A stretch of DNA of 64,000 nucleotides from Caenorhabditis remanei (lineage: Eukaryota; Nematoda; Chromadorea; Rhabditida; Rhabditidae), in the NCBI RefSeq assembly GCF_010183535.1, contig NC_071330.1, positions 13,807,717 through 13,871,716 on the forward strand, given 5' to 3'. A model generated the notes under the pieces. The model saw only the letters and a list, made by a program, of their open reading frames with translations, was not told the origin of the DNA and did not search any database. Of the stretch, positions 1 to 11,187 are shown one piece after another. Each line of letters starts with the position of its first letter. Positions within the stretch are counted from its first letter, which is position 1. The position numbers and the translations under genes were made by a program.

Positions 1-164
1 TTTAAGTCTCTGTCTGATTCTTAGATTTTTTTACCCGGATTTTTTGGTTTTTTGCTTCTTACTTGGATTTTCACGCCTAATTAACAATCAGATTCAGATA
101 TTCTTCAGGATTTTTAGGTCTTTCAGGCAATTTTCTTTTTCTTTCCAGAATTTTTTATCTCGAA

Positions 165-1015
165 CTCATTTTTTCAAACATGATCCCATTGTCATTAAAT
201 CCAGACTCCCTGTAATTTCCTGCAATCCGGATTCTGAGTTTCGTACCAGAATTGTGCGGAAGTAAAAACGAAAATAAAATTGTTTTCGACAATATGAAAC
301 TGATGGCAATAAAACCAGGATAATTAGTTGTATTACTTTCAATACAACTAATTAACTTTGTCTAATTGCCTTCAATTTCATATCGTCGAAAATAATTCCA
401 TTGCCCCCTTTTTTCAGAACAGCTCACTCGGATACTCTTGAAAATAAATCGATATCAAAGAAAATTCTAAGCCACTCTCTAATCCGCCCGACTACAAATC
501 TTGTAACTAGTAATAGAAAGAGGATTATGATTATATAACAGTGCACATGATCAAGCATTTGCACTCTTATGCGTATAAAAGGGGGGAAGTCTTCAGGGGA
601 TTGGCTCACTTCTTGCTGGGGGAGTTGGATCAAATTTTTTTGTTGAAATCCTGAGTAGGAACCTTTTATTCTTACGAAAATTGATGTCATGGGATTATGA
701 ATATCTCTGTTGAAATACGTTTTGCACAGTTTTTTTCTCAAAATAACATACACAATTATTCGTTTTCGTAAAATATAGCTACCGTATCTTCTGTGACACT
801 TTTTTGAATTGCTGATTGGCAGCAATTAGAAAAAAAATACGAACCATATGGGTGTGCACTACCCTACGGCACCTATAGTGGTCCGTGGCAATTATGGAGA
901 TTATAGTTATAATTATAATCCTATAAAAGGAGGTAGGATACTATTCCCCACTTTTTCTCTCTTGCAAGGTACTTTCATTTTCGGATTAAATGTCCTTATT
1001 AATTATTAATTTCCT
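165..1015 (+). repeat. Left arm of a foldback-type element
   Basis: This stretch is closely matched, in reverse complement, by about 4265-5135. Examples are the block around 840-930 (CCATATGGGTGTGCAC, then GTCCGTGGCAATTATGG and a run of TTATAATTATAATC) and the block around 200-400. The two arms of roughly 0.85 kb enclose about 3.2 kb. No transposase frame is visible. Outer boundaries are approximate because similarity fades rather than stopping. Confidence 0.7.
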
Positions 1016-1179
1016 GCCCACTAGTTTCAACGTTAAAGACATTGTTCTTAAAGTGCAGTTCAATAATAATGTGGACGTGGAAGAACTTTTTATGGCCGTG
1101 AAACACAAAAAGAAAAAATTCGGCCAGTATTGATTTTAGAGATTTTCGGTGTGACTTCATCTTATTTCCAATTTTCCCA

Positions 1180-1430
1180 AAAAAATAATTTAACCGTTCA
1201 ACTTTCTATAATTATTTTCTACTAATTACGTTCAATTATTTTTTTTCATGAGCCATAATTTTTTTTTTCAAAATTTTCATTATTTTATCATTATTCCCAC
1301 ATCCTTATCCCTATTCCATTCCGTACATATTTTTTTTGCATAAGCCTGGAAATGTTTTCAATCTGAAAATAGACACACAAACATTCCCCAACCCTGACAT
1401 TTTATAAAACATGTCTCCAATCTCCAATGT
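1180..1430. repeat. Direct repeat, copy 1 (second copy at 3590-3815)
   Basis: The block containing TTTATCATTATTCCCAC, TTCCATTCCGTAC and CATTTTATAAAACATGTCTCC recurs in diverged form and the same order at about 3590-3815. It is non-coding and lies inside the foldback-like unit. Confidence 0.5.
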
Positions 1431-1494
1431 AAAAAACGACATAACTCTTTTTTCCTCTTAGATATTAAAAAACTCTTATTTGGAGTTATAGGAC

Positions 1495-1745
1495 GTGGCT
1501 TATATCATTGGAAAGCTGAGAAAACGCTGATTCCAAATATATATTCAATTTTTGCCCTCGATGACTGATATTCGAGAAAAAAAAAGTCAACGTTTCGACC
1601 CCAAACAAGTCATTACCCTTTTGACGTGTGAAAAATGTCATAGAACAAAACTTTGACCCCGTTTTTCTCGAATACCAGGTCTCGAGGGCAAAAACCGCAT
1701 ATATATTCTGAATTTGCGTTTTCTCAGCTTTTCCCCTGCATTGTA
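1495..1745. repeat. Palindromic repeat, likely non-autonomous transposon
   Basis: Inverted arms begin near TATATCATTGGAAAGCTGAG on the left and end near GCGTTTTCTCAGC on the right, with CTCGATGACTGATATTCGAG and CTCGAATACCAGGTCTCGAG inside. Related halves occur near 22950-23045 and 24404-24500. Confidence 0.55.
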
Positions 1746-1880
1746 GTATAAAACGTAACGGATTACGTGAAGATGCTCAAATTTAGAAAGGACTCTGAAA
1801 AAAAAAACTCTGAAAAAGGTGGCGCCCACTTTCTGTAGGATCTGAACAACAGAACACAGGTTTTTGATCAACAAATAGGA

Positions 1881-1886
1881 TTTATT
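1881..1886 (-). promoter_or_regulatory. Polyadenylation signal of the insulin-like gene
   Basis: AATAAA on the minus strand, 55 bases after the TGA at 1941. It is the only canonical signal close to that stop. Confidence 0.6.
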
Positions 1887-1940
1887 CAGTATTGAACAGG
1901 GTTGGCGAATTGGAGCGGGTGAGATGTCGGAGGAGAGAGA

Positions 1941-2258
1941 TCATTCCAGATTGTTCGGACAACATTTCAATCGATATAAGTCGTCCGGACAGAAAGAATT
2001 GCAGCACCCTGCTGATTCGAGGGCCTCCAACCCGTTTTCTGAAACAGAATAGTTATTTCCTGTTGGAAAATAAATAAACTTACGATTCTTGCATGTCTCA
2101 CCGCAGACGGCGATTACGTACATCACAACTCTCCGAGCACATGCTTTTTGGACCGAAGTTGGGGACCGTATGGGACCCGAGGAATTAGCGAATGACGATG
2201 AGACAATAATGAGAAGAACGAAGAAAACGAAAGACACTTTCAGCATGTTTTCATTCAT
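1941..2258 (-). CDS. Insulin-like peptide (nematode beta-type)
   Basis: Two exons, 2258-2084 and 2038-1941, with a 45-bp GT-AG intron; predicted 90 residues. The start at 2258 (an in-frame ATG also lies at 2246) is followed by a hydrophobic signal peptide, about residues 6-24. The mature part has the full insulin cysteine pattern: B-chain C40 and C52 with 11 residues between, A-chain C70-C71, C75 and C84. An extra pair, C56 and C85, is the fourth disulfide typical of many nematode insulins. The B-A linker (about 57-69) has no dibasic site, so a removable C-peptide is unlikely. It should be a secreted ligand of a DAF-2-type receptor, as agonist or antagonist. Without alignment it cannot be assigned to a particular ins gene. 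The gene sits alone among repeats. Confidence 0.88.
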   Translation of the reverse strand: MNENMLKVSFVFFVLLIIVSSSFANSSGPIRSPTSVQKACARRVVMYVIAVCGETCKNRKFIYFPTGNNYSVSENGLEALESAGCCNSFCPDDLYRLKCCPNNLE

Positions 2259-2296
2259 CAGAGAGAGGACTGATGGGAATAAGTGAATTTCCAGTT

Positions 2297-2304
2297 CTTT
2301 TATA
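2297..2304 (-). promoter_or_regulatory. TATA box of the insulin-like gene
   Basis: TATAAAAG on the minus strand, 38 bases upstream of the ATG at 2258. A start site about 30 bases downstream would leave a 5' leader of roughly 10-15 bases, which supports initiation at 2258 or 2246. Confidence 0.5.
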
Positions 2305-2629
2305 GCGACGCTGGCGGAGAGCTGGAAGGGGGGCGGAGCCAACCAATCTCCTGAGACTCCTCCTACCGACGCTGAAATAGGGATTTGAGGGAAATGTGGG
2401 CTGAAATTGCTGAAATTGGATTAGATTAGGATAATCACAATAATCACAAAAAGATGAATGATTCATTTGGCTGAAAATCTAGTTAACAAGATTTAGAAAG
2501 GATTATTAAGAGATTTTAGAACGATTATTATTGTGGATTAGAAATCGCTAGAAGGGTTACTGTAAAAATGAGTTTTTTTTCATATAAGATAAAATTGGTA
2601 TTTATGCATAATGTCTAATCTTACAGTAC

Positions 2630-2820
2630 CCGGTCTGCCACATGGAAAAAAAACGTGAACCCGATTTTCTCACGTTTTAATACAATTCTTTTATTTTTGC
2701 ACTAAAAATCCAGTGTTTTCAGGTTTTCAGAGAGCAAAATGCGTGAAAAAGGTCCCATCCATGAAAATTATGGAATGATAAATTATCTATCTTATGAGTG
2801 AGAAAAAAACCGTGAACTAT
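2630..2820. repeat. Hairpin-type dispersed repeat
   Basis: Shares ordered words with 39615-40115: TTTGCACTAAAAATCCAGTG, TTTTCAGGTTTTCAGA, GTCCCATCCATGAAAAT. No coding content. Confidence 0.4.
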
Positions 2821-2949
2821 GGTCAAAAATTGGTTTTTTTTGATACAGAAAACCGACTTTCGGAAAAGTGAGCTTTTTTTGACAGAAAACAATTATAAAC
2901 AAAAATTACAGGAAGTGAACTCGATGAAGCTTTTTTTTACTTTTCCTGG

Positions 2950-3200
2950 TCTTTTCGTTAAATGTATTTCTTTCTTTTTTCCTTTATTTAGCCTTTGTTA
3001 CGTTTTTATCTTCCCCCGTGCCATTATTGTCTGTATTCTCAACCTTCCACTTTTTTTTCTTCTTTCCCTCGATTCTACATTGTTTGTCCCCCTCTATTTA
3101 TTACTCGAAACTGTCTCGTGAGGGACCGTTTCCAGTCTTTTGTATCTATTTCTTTTTTCCTTTAGTCCCAATAAATAAATATATATATATATATATATAA
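2950..3200 (+). repeat. Probable 3' tail of a truncated non-LTR retrotransposon
   Basis: Pyrimidine-rich sequence ends in a GTCTCGTGAGGGACC hairpin-like word, an AATAAATAAAT run and an (AT)n tail. A comparable structure (pyrimidine-rich, CCTCGTGAGGGGC, short A/T-rich tandem tail) lies at 5500-5835. The family is not identified. Confidence 0.35.
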
Positions 3201-3589
3201 GCTTTGAAACTGTAACATTTTTTGGAATAAATGAGAGAATTGTTTTCAAAAAATCAGTTTTTCTGTTTCAAAAAAGTTATTTTCTGGCTGCAATGCATTC
3301 CTGGGTAGCGAATATTGATAGTTTCCTGTAAAAAATGATTTCAATGATTCTTGCCCTTTTAAATTTTCATAAATGCCCTGCCATCCATTTGTTGATCATT
3401 TCAGAATTTTTCAGCATATTTCGAGCTGCAAATACGTTGATTGAAAATTTTTTTCCTGCGGATTTTGAGTGTTATCAAAGGAATACTAATATTTTTCAAT
3501 ACATGTTCAGAGACATTGCCGAATTACCGAAATCCACAGATTCCTCTTTTTTTTAGTTTCCCATCTCACAGTCATGTTTCGAAAAAGCA

Positions 3590-3915
3590 AACTAATTTTA
3601 ACAAATCATTCACCCCTTTAAGTTTCTATAATTACAAAATTAGATTTGAGAATTTTTATTATTTTATCATTTTTGCAGATGCTTATTCCCATTCCTTTTA
3701 GTACATAGCTTCTCCATCAATTCTTCAATCCGGAAGTGTTTTTTTTTCAAATCTTAAATAAATATCCAACCATTTCCTAACCCTGAAATTTCATAAAACA
3801 TGTTTCCATGTTCATTAGCCAAAAGAAACTCTCAGAATATAAATGTGTCTGTTTCCTGTGTTGTCCTGATTCAATTTTCTGTCCGCATTACAAGAAGCAA
3901 CACCTCTTAGAAACT
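3590..3915. repeat. Repeat block with an inverted partner at 6598-6760
   Basis: The left part is the second copy of the 1180-1430 block. The right part (GAAACTCTCAGAATATAAAT, ACAGGAAACAGAC-type words, TTACAAGAAGCAACACCTC) appears reverse-complemented at 6598-6760. Confidence 0.45.
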
Positions 3916-4264
3916 TTATTATAAAGAGACATCTTTATGTAGAAAATGGAAAATGACTATCAAAACTGGGAAAAATGTAGGAAAGAAATGCTTATGTAAT
4001 ATCTTGAACAACCCCATAAGGTTCCGTAAAAGGAAAATAATTCCAAATTTTAATGCAAGAATATGTATATAAATTTATGTAAAAAGAAGAGAAAAGGAAA
4101 TGATGAAGAATAATTTTTAAAACTGGATATCTGGAAAGAAGAACTTAGAGATACTTTTTTTTTTGAAAATATTCACATTTCATGCCGAGAAAGCAAAGAG
4201 GGAGACGAGAACAAAGATAAATGTCCGTATAACATAGTCCGTTTTGGATCCCATATGGCAAGGT

Positions 4265-5135
4265 AGCGTTGAGAAGCATTGGTAATTAATAATAGAATTT
4301 TTAATCCGATAATGAAGGTCCCTTGAAAGAGAAAAGAAGCGGAGTAGAATTCAACCTCTTGTTATGGGATTATAATTATAATTATAATCTCCATAATTGC
4401 CACGGACCACTATAGGTGCCGCTTTAAGGGGAGGATGGTACACATCCATATGGTCTTATTGGTATGTGCACATCTGTGATCTCCTATGAATCGTTTTTTT
4501 CTAATTGCTGTCAATTACCCATTCAAAAAGAGATGTTACAGGAGATACGGTAGCTTTTTCTTACTAAAACGAAGAATTGTGAATGTTATTTTGAGAATGA
4601 TACTGAAGATTAGGTAATTAAACTTTTTATAAAAAAATTTGATCTTTTGGTGCAGTTTGTACTTTAAAATATTGTGCAACTCGAGTCAAAAACGTTGCTT
4701 TATTTTGAAAATGAATTGAACCAAAGCATCCTTGTCGTTTAACATGCGAAGAAAGGCGTCTCTTTCAATAGTGCACATGGATGGCTGGTCATGTGCACTT
4801 TTATATAATCCTTTTTATATTGGATACGAGATTTGTAGTAGGCGGATTAGACAGAGTGTCTTGGAATATGTTTGGTATCGATTTATTTTCAAGAGTATCC
4901 GAGACGAAAGAGAAATTATTTTCGAGATGAAATTGAAGGCAATAAAACAAAGTTAGTTAGGTGTATTGAAAGTAATACAACTAATTATCTTTGTCTTATT
5001 GCCATCAGTTTCATACAATCAAGAATAATTTTTCTTTCGTTTTTTAATTCCGCCCAATTTTGGTACGAAACTCAGAATCCGGATTGCAGGGAATTGCAGG
5101 AATCCTGGGTTTGGTGAAAATGGGATTATAAAAAA
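4265..5135 (-). repeat. Right arm of the foldback-type element
   Basis: Reverse-complement partner of 165-1015. Clear matching blocks are GGATTATAATTATAATTATA at about 4370, CCGGATTGCAGGGAATTGCA near 5080, and the GTAGTAGGCGGATTAGACAG block near 4840. It encodes no convincing protein. Confidence 0.7.
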
Positions 5136-5499
5136 GACAAAATGACAAGATGTTATTTTGAGTAAGATACAGCAGATGTGGTAACTGAAGTTTTTGTGAC
5201 AGAAATGTTAAAAACCACTCAGATTATTCACTAGAAAAGTTCTACAACGATGCAACATTCCTTATTCTTCTTACCTCGACCGTCTCGAAATTCTCGATAT
5301 TTACTCAGCCCGCAATAGCAGACTTAACTCACAATTAATCTTACTTTATAAATTTATATGCGGCGCAGCGTATTTTCCAAATATCCATTCGTATGTCAGA
5401 CTGTCCAATTCGGCTAGACGACCCATGACTTTAATTTGTGTTAGGCCTGACGTTAGTGACTTCTTCTCTACTACTATTCCCATATGGAATTCTATCATA

Positions 5500-5835
5500 T
5501 GTAATACCCATGACTTCCTCCCCCCCGGTAAATTTGTCTCCCTGCTCAATAATTCAATTAATAGACTATGATCTCCCCCCTGTGAATTTGCTCTTTACCT
5601 TGCCCCCTCTCCCTCTTTTCGGTTATTTCATCCATTTCACTCATATCTTCTCACTTCCTGTCAATTAATTCTCGTTCCCCATTTTTCCCCATTCTTTCGG
5701 ACTTAATATCTTGCTTTCCCCTTATTTCGCCCTCCTACCAGGTCTATAGCCTCGTGAGGGGCATGATCTGGTCTCCTGTTTAATATTCATGATTTATATT
5801 CCAGTCAATAAATAAAATTAAAATTAAAATTAAAT
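5500..5835 (+). repeat. Probable 3' tail of a truncated non-LTR retrotransposon
   Basis: Pyrimidine-rich sequence, a CCTCGTGAGGGGC hairpin-like word, then AATAAATAAAATTAAAATTA-type short tandem tail. Same architecture as 2950-3200; 5' truncated. Confidence 0.4.
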
Positions 5836-5839
5836 GTTT

Positions 5840-6245
5840 GTTAGTGTTATTTTACAGATGACATTCATAACATCGGCTAGGATGACCCAAATTGGAAGGA
5901 CCATGGATAAACAAGGAACCGGATAATAAATAGGTGAGATGGGTGGCCAATAACCTATGAGGGTCTTAATTATATGGTACATGAATACCCAGGAGATTCT
6001 GGGAATATTTGAAAAGCGATCTATCGGGCAGTTTCTAGTGGAAAATGTTGGGCAACTCGGGTTTTTTAAAATTTACTTATTTTGGATCCTTGCCGCTTAA
6101 TATGCAAGAGTTTTCATTAGTGCATATGGATGGCTGGTTGTGTGCACTCTTTCATAATCCTTCTTCTATAACTAGTCACGAGATTTGTAGTAGGCGGATT
6201 AGACAGAGAGTCTTAGAATACGTTTGGTATCGATTCTCACATCTT
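5840..6245 (-). repeat. Partial copy of the foldback family
   Basis: 5850-5915 is the reverse complement of 35405-35470 (GATGTTATGAATATCATC words). 6085-6240 repeats right-arm sequence from 4735-4895, including GATGGCTGGT and GTAGTAGGCGGATTAGACAG. It is therefore a second, deleted member next to the first. Confidence 0.55.
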
Positions 6246-6597
6246 GTTATATTTTGTTCAATGTGAGAGTACTGGTTAGAAAAATACACTTTCCCATTTT
6301 TTGTTTAAACAACTTTTCCTTAAATTGAATGATTACCACTATGCAAAATGTTGGTTAAAGGATATTAGTAGACGGAAAAATCAACAAATTAAAACTTTTA
6401 ATTTTTCATTTTTCCACATCTTCTTTTTACATAAATATATATATATATTAAAATTTGATCAAAGATTCCATAATCCTGTAAGCAAAAACGACACCTCTTA
6501 TTTCTCGTATTTAGGACAACAGGAGGAGCTGAAACTGTTTTTTTGCCTTATTATCAAAAATCAGTGAAGATGTTGAAAAGAAGTTCTTATAATAATG

Positions 6598-6760
6598 TTA
6601 AGGTTTCTGAGATGTGTTGCTTCTTGTAATGCGGACAGAAATTGAATTAGTGACAACACAGGAAACATACACATTTATATTCTGAGAGTTTCTTTCGGCT
6701 AATGGACATCCCGGTTGGAGACGTAAAAATTCAATTTTGGTACACCTGAAAAAGCTACTT
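6598..6760 (-). repeat. Inverted partner of 3800-3915
   Basis: Reverse-complement copy of the block ending in the AAGAAGCAACACCTC word. No gene seen. Confidence 0.4.
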
Positions 6761-6789
6761 TTCTGACCCAAGATCTGATTACACATTCG

Positions 6790-7435
6790 AAATGAAATTT
6801 TAAAATTACAGTAAGTCTTTTAGTTTTACTCCGATCACCCTAAAACTGCTTAGGTAAACCCGGGCCCCACCATGAAAACTACAGTAACATGGGGTACGGT
6901 TAGTTTTCGCACTTCACTCCAAACCTAGTCATAATTATACTCTTTCACTCCGTCTTGACTTGATGAATCTGGAAATCGAAGTTTGATTGAGTTTGATGCA
7001 AAGCTAACCGGGTTACGGTAGGTTTTGTGGTTTTTCGAAATTACTAAACGTTTCGAAGTTTTGTAACTTTGTTATTTTCAATTATTTTTGGCTTAAAATG
7101 AGCCAAAAAACTCTAAACCGCAATCCTCATCTGGCACATTTCCTAGTTTGGTGAACAGCCGAAGACGTTTTTGAAAATCTAGAACATTATAATCGTAGAG
7201 AACGTGCAAAAAATAAAATTTTTCAAATATCTTAGTTTATTCAAGAAATAGAGTAGGGACGGTGGTCCCTACAGTAATCAGGGTCACTGTAAGTGTCTTA
7301 CTTTGGAGAATCTGAGAAGATTACATTAACAACGAAAAAATAAAGAAAGGTTACGGTAGTAAAGGAACTATACGGTAGTATAATGATATCACAATGACAA
7401 TATTTCCAAATTCTGAATAGCAAAGGGGTCAGTGC
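6790..7435. other. Intergenic, no gene seen
   Basis: AT-rich sequence with scattered TACAGTAACC-type words from the palindromic repeat family. It lies downstream of the first FAIM gene. No open frame with splice support and no RNA gene recognised. Confidence 0.5.
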
Positions 7436-9723
7436 TTATCTAGCTCCAGTCGGTTTGACGATGAAGACACCGTCTTCTTTGTCCTTGAAAACTGGGACGG
7501 GAGTGTTGTCGACGGACAGTGTCTGCGTCATGGCACTGAAATTATTTTAAGAAATTATTTTCCGCAATTTCAGATAAAATACATACGTTCGACCACCAAC
7601 ACCTTGCTCGATGATTTCGCAGAATGCTCTGTGCAGATGGAAGATGGTCGACGTGCCGCACTCGACGAATCTTCTCTGGAATAGATTGGAGGTTAAATTG
7701 AGGTGAATAGGGATATTTTCTATAAAAAATTTGTACAATTTCAAGTTTTTTGAGGTAAAAATCATCAAAATCGGTTGAAAACTTGTGGAGCTACAGATTT
7801 TCGAAAAATGTCGAAAATCACAAATTTACAATTTCTGTCATAATTCTTTGTATTTTAAACCAAACTTTTTCAAACTTAAATTTTTGAATTGAGCGTGTTC
7901 TTTGCTTTCAGAAAAGTATATTCACGTCTATGGTTGGGCGCCATATAAAACTACAGCATACCCCTACTTGAGTTACTGTAGTTTTCGCGGTGGGACCCTA
8001 CTAGGGCTTGATTATACTTTTCTGAAAGCTCTTGTCACGCTGAGTATCTTATTTGAAAGAAGTTTGAGCCAAATTTTCAAAAAAAATTCTGAATTGACCC
8101 AATCTGAGCTATGTTCAAAAATTCAAATGCGTCTTTATCCTGGGTTACTGTACTTACCGTGGTCCGAATGTTGGTACCGTCGACATACACCTCGGATCGG
8201 TGTTTTTCTGAAAACCTCCCTATAATTATTTAAAAAAAAATCATTTTTACCGAAAGTAATTAAAAATTCGCGTCCAGCAATTTCGGGCTTCCACGTTGTG
8301 AAGTTCTGATAGTACCCGTTTTTATAGTCCTTGAAAGTCATTCCGTTTATTGATAAAGTGTGCACCCAGTCCCCCCGGTCGGTACATTTGATGGAGAGCA
8401 AGGCCTTCAAATTGGAGATTGGGAACTCGTGATCTCCAACTCGGGTTAGGATACTGTTCTGTTTTACAATTACCTGGAAATGTGAGCAGTAAAATTGAAA
8501 TTCAGAATCAAATGAATGAGATGAGTATAATCATGCCCTAATACGGTCCCACGACGAAAGATACAGTAGGCTAGTTTAAAGACGCATGGTTTTATTTATG
8601 TAATAATTTTGAATGAGTGTTGGATAAAAATGCAAAGAATAGTTCCGATTTCTTGAAAAATAACAACGCGTAGCACTAGAAATCTAGAATCACATGAAAC
8701 CATCAAGACTGCTGGAATTTTCGTGCCAGGACCCAATTTTCTCGAAATCTACGTTTTTAAGATAAACATCATCGATTTGTCGTGTTGGTAGACTGTATAA
8801 TAAGACCAAGGATTATAGTTTACATAGAGGTTTTTTGGGTTCAAAATATTTTTCATTGAAAATCCGTACGATTCTAAGCTTTTTGAGCTAAAAATCATCA
8901 AAATCGGTCAAAAACTAACAAAATTACCGATTTTCGAAAAATTTCGAAAATCCCAAACTTACAATTTCTGTAATAACTCTCTGAACTTCAAACCAAACGT
9001 TTTCAAACTTCAATTTTTTGAATTCAGCGTATTCTTAGCTTTTAGAAAAGTATAATCATGCCTATGTTTGGGTGCCACCATAAAACTACAATATACCCCA
9101 TGCGCCTTTAAACTGGGTTACTGTAGTTTTCGCGGTGGGACCCTACTAGGGCATGATTATACTTTTTGAAAGCCCTTGTCTAGGTGAACATGAAAAACGT
9201 AATCAGATCATTTTTAAAAGAAAAATTAACCGAGTTATGTCTTTTTGTAAAAATTGAATTTTCGAAAAATTTCGAAAATCTGTAACTTTTCGAGTTTTCA
9301 ATCGATTTTTGTGATTTTTAGCTTGAAATACTCAGCACATTCTCAACTTTCCATAAAAATAGTTTTGTCAACTATTTGAAACAGGTGGCCAAGTTTCAGA
9401 ATTTTCTAGTCCAACATTCCTAAAATCGCCTAAAAGCGCTCAAAACCACTCAATTTTTTTTTGAAAATTTTCGAAAATCTGTAACTTTGTTATTTTTCAA
9501 TATTTTCGACTGGTTTTTGACTCAAAATATAGGAAATAACCCAACTATTCAGGAAAAAAAACCTAGCCCAATTCAGCTACAGTAACCCCCTACTCACCGT
9601 CCCATCAACACGCAACAACTTGTTTCCAGTGGAGATGTTGTGCTCCAGTATGACATTATGAACTTCTGTTCCCACGGGAACGTTCCATTTGGCAACCAGT
9701 TGATATGGGTCTTGGGAAGTCAT
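7436..9723 (-). CDS. FAIM family protein, paralog 1
   Basis: Five exons: 9723-9598, 8473-8251, 8207-8158, 7675-7587, 7535-7436; intron phases 0,1,0,2 all join without a stop, giving 195 residues, close to the usual FAIM length of about 180-200. The N-terminus has the beta-strand signature with VAKWNVPVG then VHNVILEH. The middle has LSINGMTFKDY and TWKPEIAG, then VYVDGTNIRT, the FVECGTSTIFHLH segment, and an LSVDNTPVPV C-terminal strand. FAIM proteins are soluble cytosolic double beta-sandwich proteins linked to apoptosis resistance and protein aggregation in animals; that role is inferred here. A TTTTCAG acceptor lies 7 bases before the ATG, suggesting spliced-leader trans-splicing. The intron separating exons 2 and 3 in the paralogs is absent. 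Confidence 0.85.
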
Positions 9724-11187
9724 TGGGAACCTGAAAATTTTGAAAAAATCGTTTTTTTTTGAAGTGAAAAAACAAAAATTTCAAAAATTTTGAGCTCTCG
9801 AGAGCTCAACCAGCTGATGATAAAGTGTGTAATTAAGTGACATAAAAACAGATTTGTCACTTTTTGAAAAAGTTTTAAAAGTGTTTTCGAAAACAGAATA
9901 AATCATGAGATTCGAGAGAATTCTCGTATCGGTAATTAGTGGTGTTGGTTTGGTGGAAGTGTATAATTGAGTAAGTGTTGTCTGGTCGGAATGAATCAGG
10001 GATTAGGTGAAGATATTTAGGAAGAAATTGGAAGAAGTAATTAGAAATGGCTGAGGGATATGACAGGTATGAGATCGAGAGAAGGCTTGCACAGTTTTGA
10101 TTAACACGCTAAGAAAATTGAAAATTCCACACTTTACAATTACTTTTTTCTAAAAATTCATAAAATTCTGCATTTTTTAAGCCTAAAATCAACCAAAAAT
10201 GTCAAAAACTGATAAAAAGATTTTCGAAAAATGTCGAAAATCCCAAACTTACAATTTCTGTCAAAACTCTCTGAACTTCAAACCAAACTTTTTCAAACTT
10301 AAACTTTTGAATTTAGCGTGTTCTTAGCTTTCAAAAAAGTATAATCAAGCCTATGTCCGGGCGCCACCATAAAACTACAGAATACCCCATGCGCCTTTGA
10401 ACTGGGTTACTGTAGTTTTCGCGGTGGGACCCTACTAGGGCATGATTATACTATTTTGAAAGCTCTCGTCACGTTGAACATGAAAAACTAATTTTTTTAA
10501 TGAAATTCTGCGTTTTTTGAGCCTTAAATCAACCAAAAATGTCAAAAACTGACAAACTTACTGATTTTCGAAAAGTTTTGAAAATCCATAAAGTCGCTAA
10601 AACAGTCATAACTTCCTTATTCATTCTTCAAAATGAATGAATTTGAAATATTAAGATTTAGCTTGCCAAGAGCTTCTAGAAAACTATAATCATGCCCATA
10701 TTCGGTGAAAATCGGGTCCCACCACGAAAACTACAGTAACCCAAAATGTAGTTTTCGTGGTGGGACCCTATTTGGACCAAATATAGGCATGTTTATACTT
10801 CTCTGAACCGTCTTGACGCGCTGATTGATAATTTTGAAATTTGATAAAATTTGAAGAAAAAATTAGAGAATTATGAATCAGGGTGCTCAACCGAAGGTAA
10901 AACCGATGAAAAACCGATTTTTCCCTGGAGAAAAACCGATTTCTTTTTTAAAAACCGACTCATATTTTCACCGATTTATTAATCAATAACTGATTTTAGT
11001 CGGTTTTGAAGTATCGGTTGAGCACTTATGATAAATATAAAATTTACGAAATTTTCGAAAATCTAGCCAATTTCAAATCTTCGTACCTTTATGAGCTTTT
11101 AACCAATTTTGATAAAACTTTTAGTAAATGTTTTTTCATTTATTTATTTATGAAATATAAGAACTTCGGTTTTCAAAAATGAATCAA
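9724..11187. other. Spacer between FAIM paralogs 1 and 2
   Basis: No gene. It contains two palindromic copies (about 10335-10470 and 10680-10820). A small repeat of ACCGATTTTT words at 10900-11020 reads almost as an inverted pair. An AATAAATAAATAAA run on the minus strand near 11140-11155 is probably the polyadenylation signal of paralog 2. Confidence 0.5.

Noticed and set aside
2089..2286. Plus-strand frame overlapping the insulin-like gene
   Set aside because: It has no splice support, while the opposite strand shows a complete insulin cysteine pattern with signal peptide.
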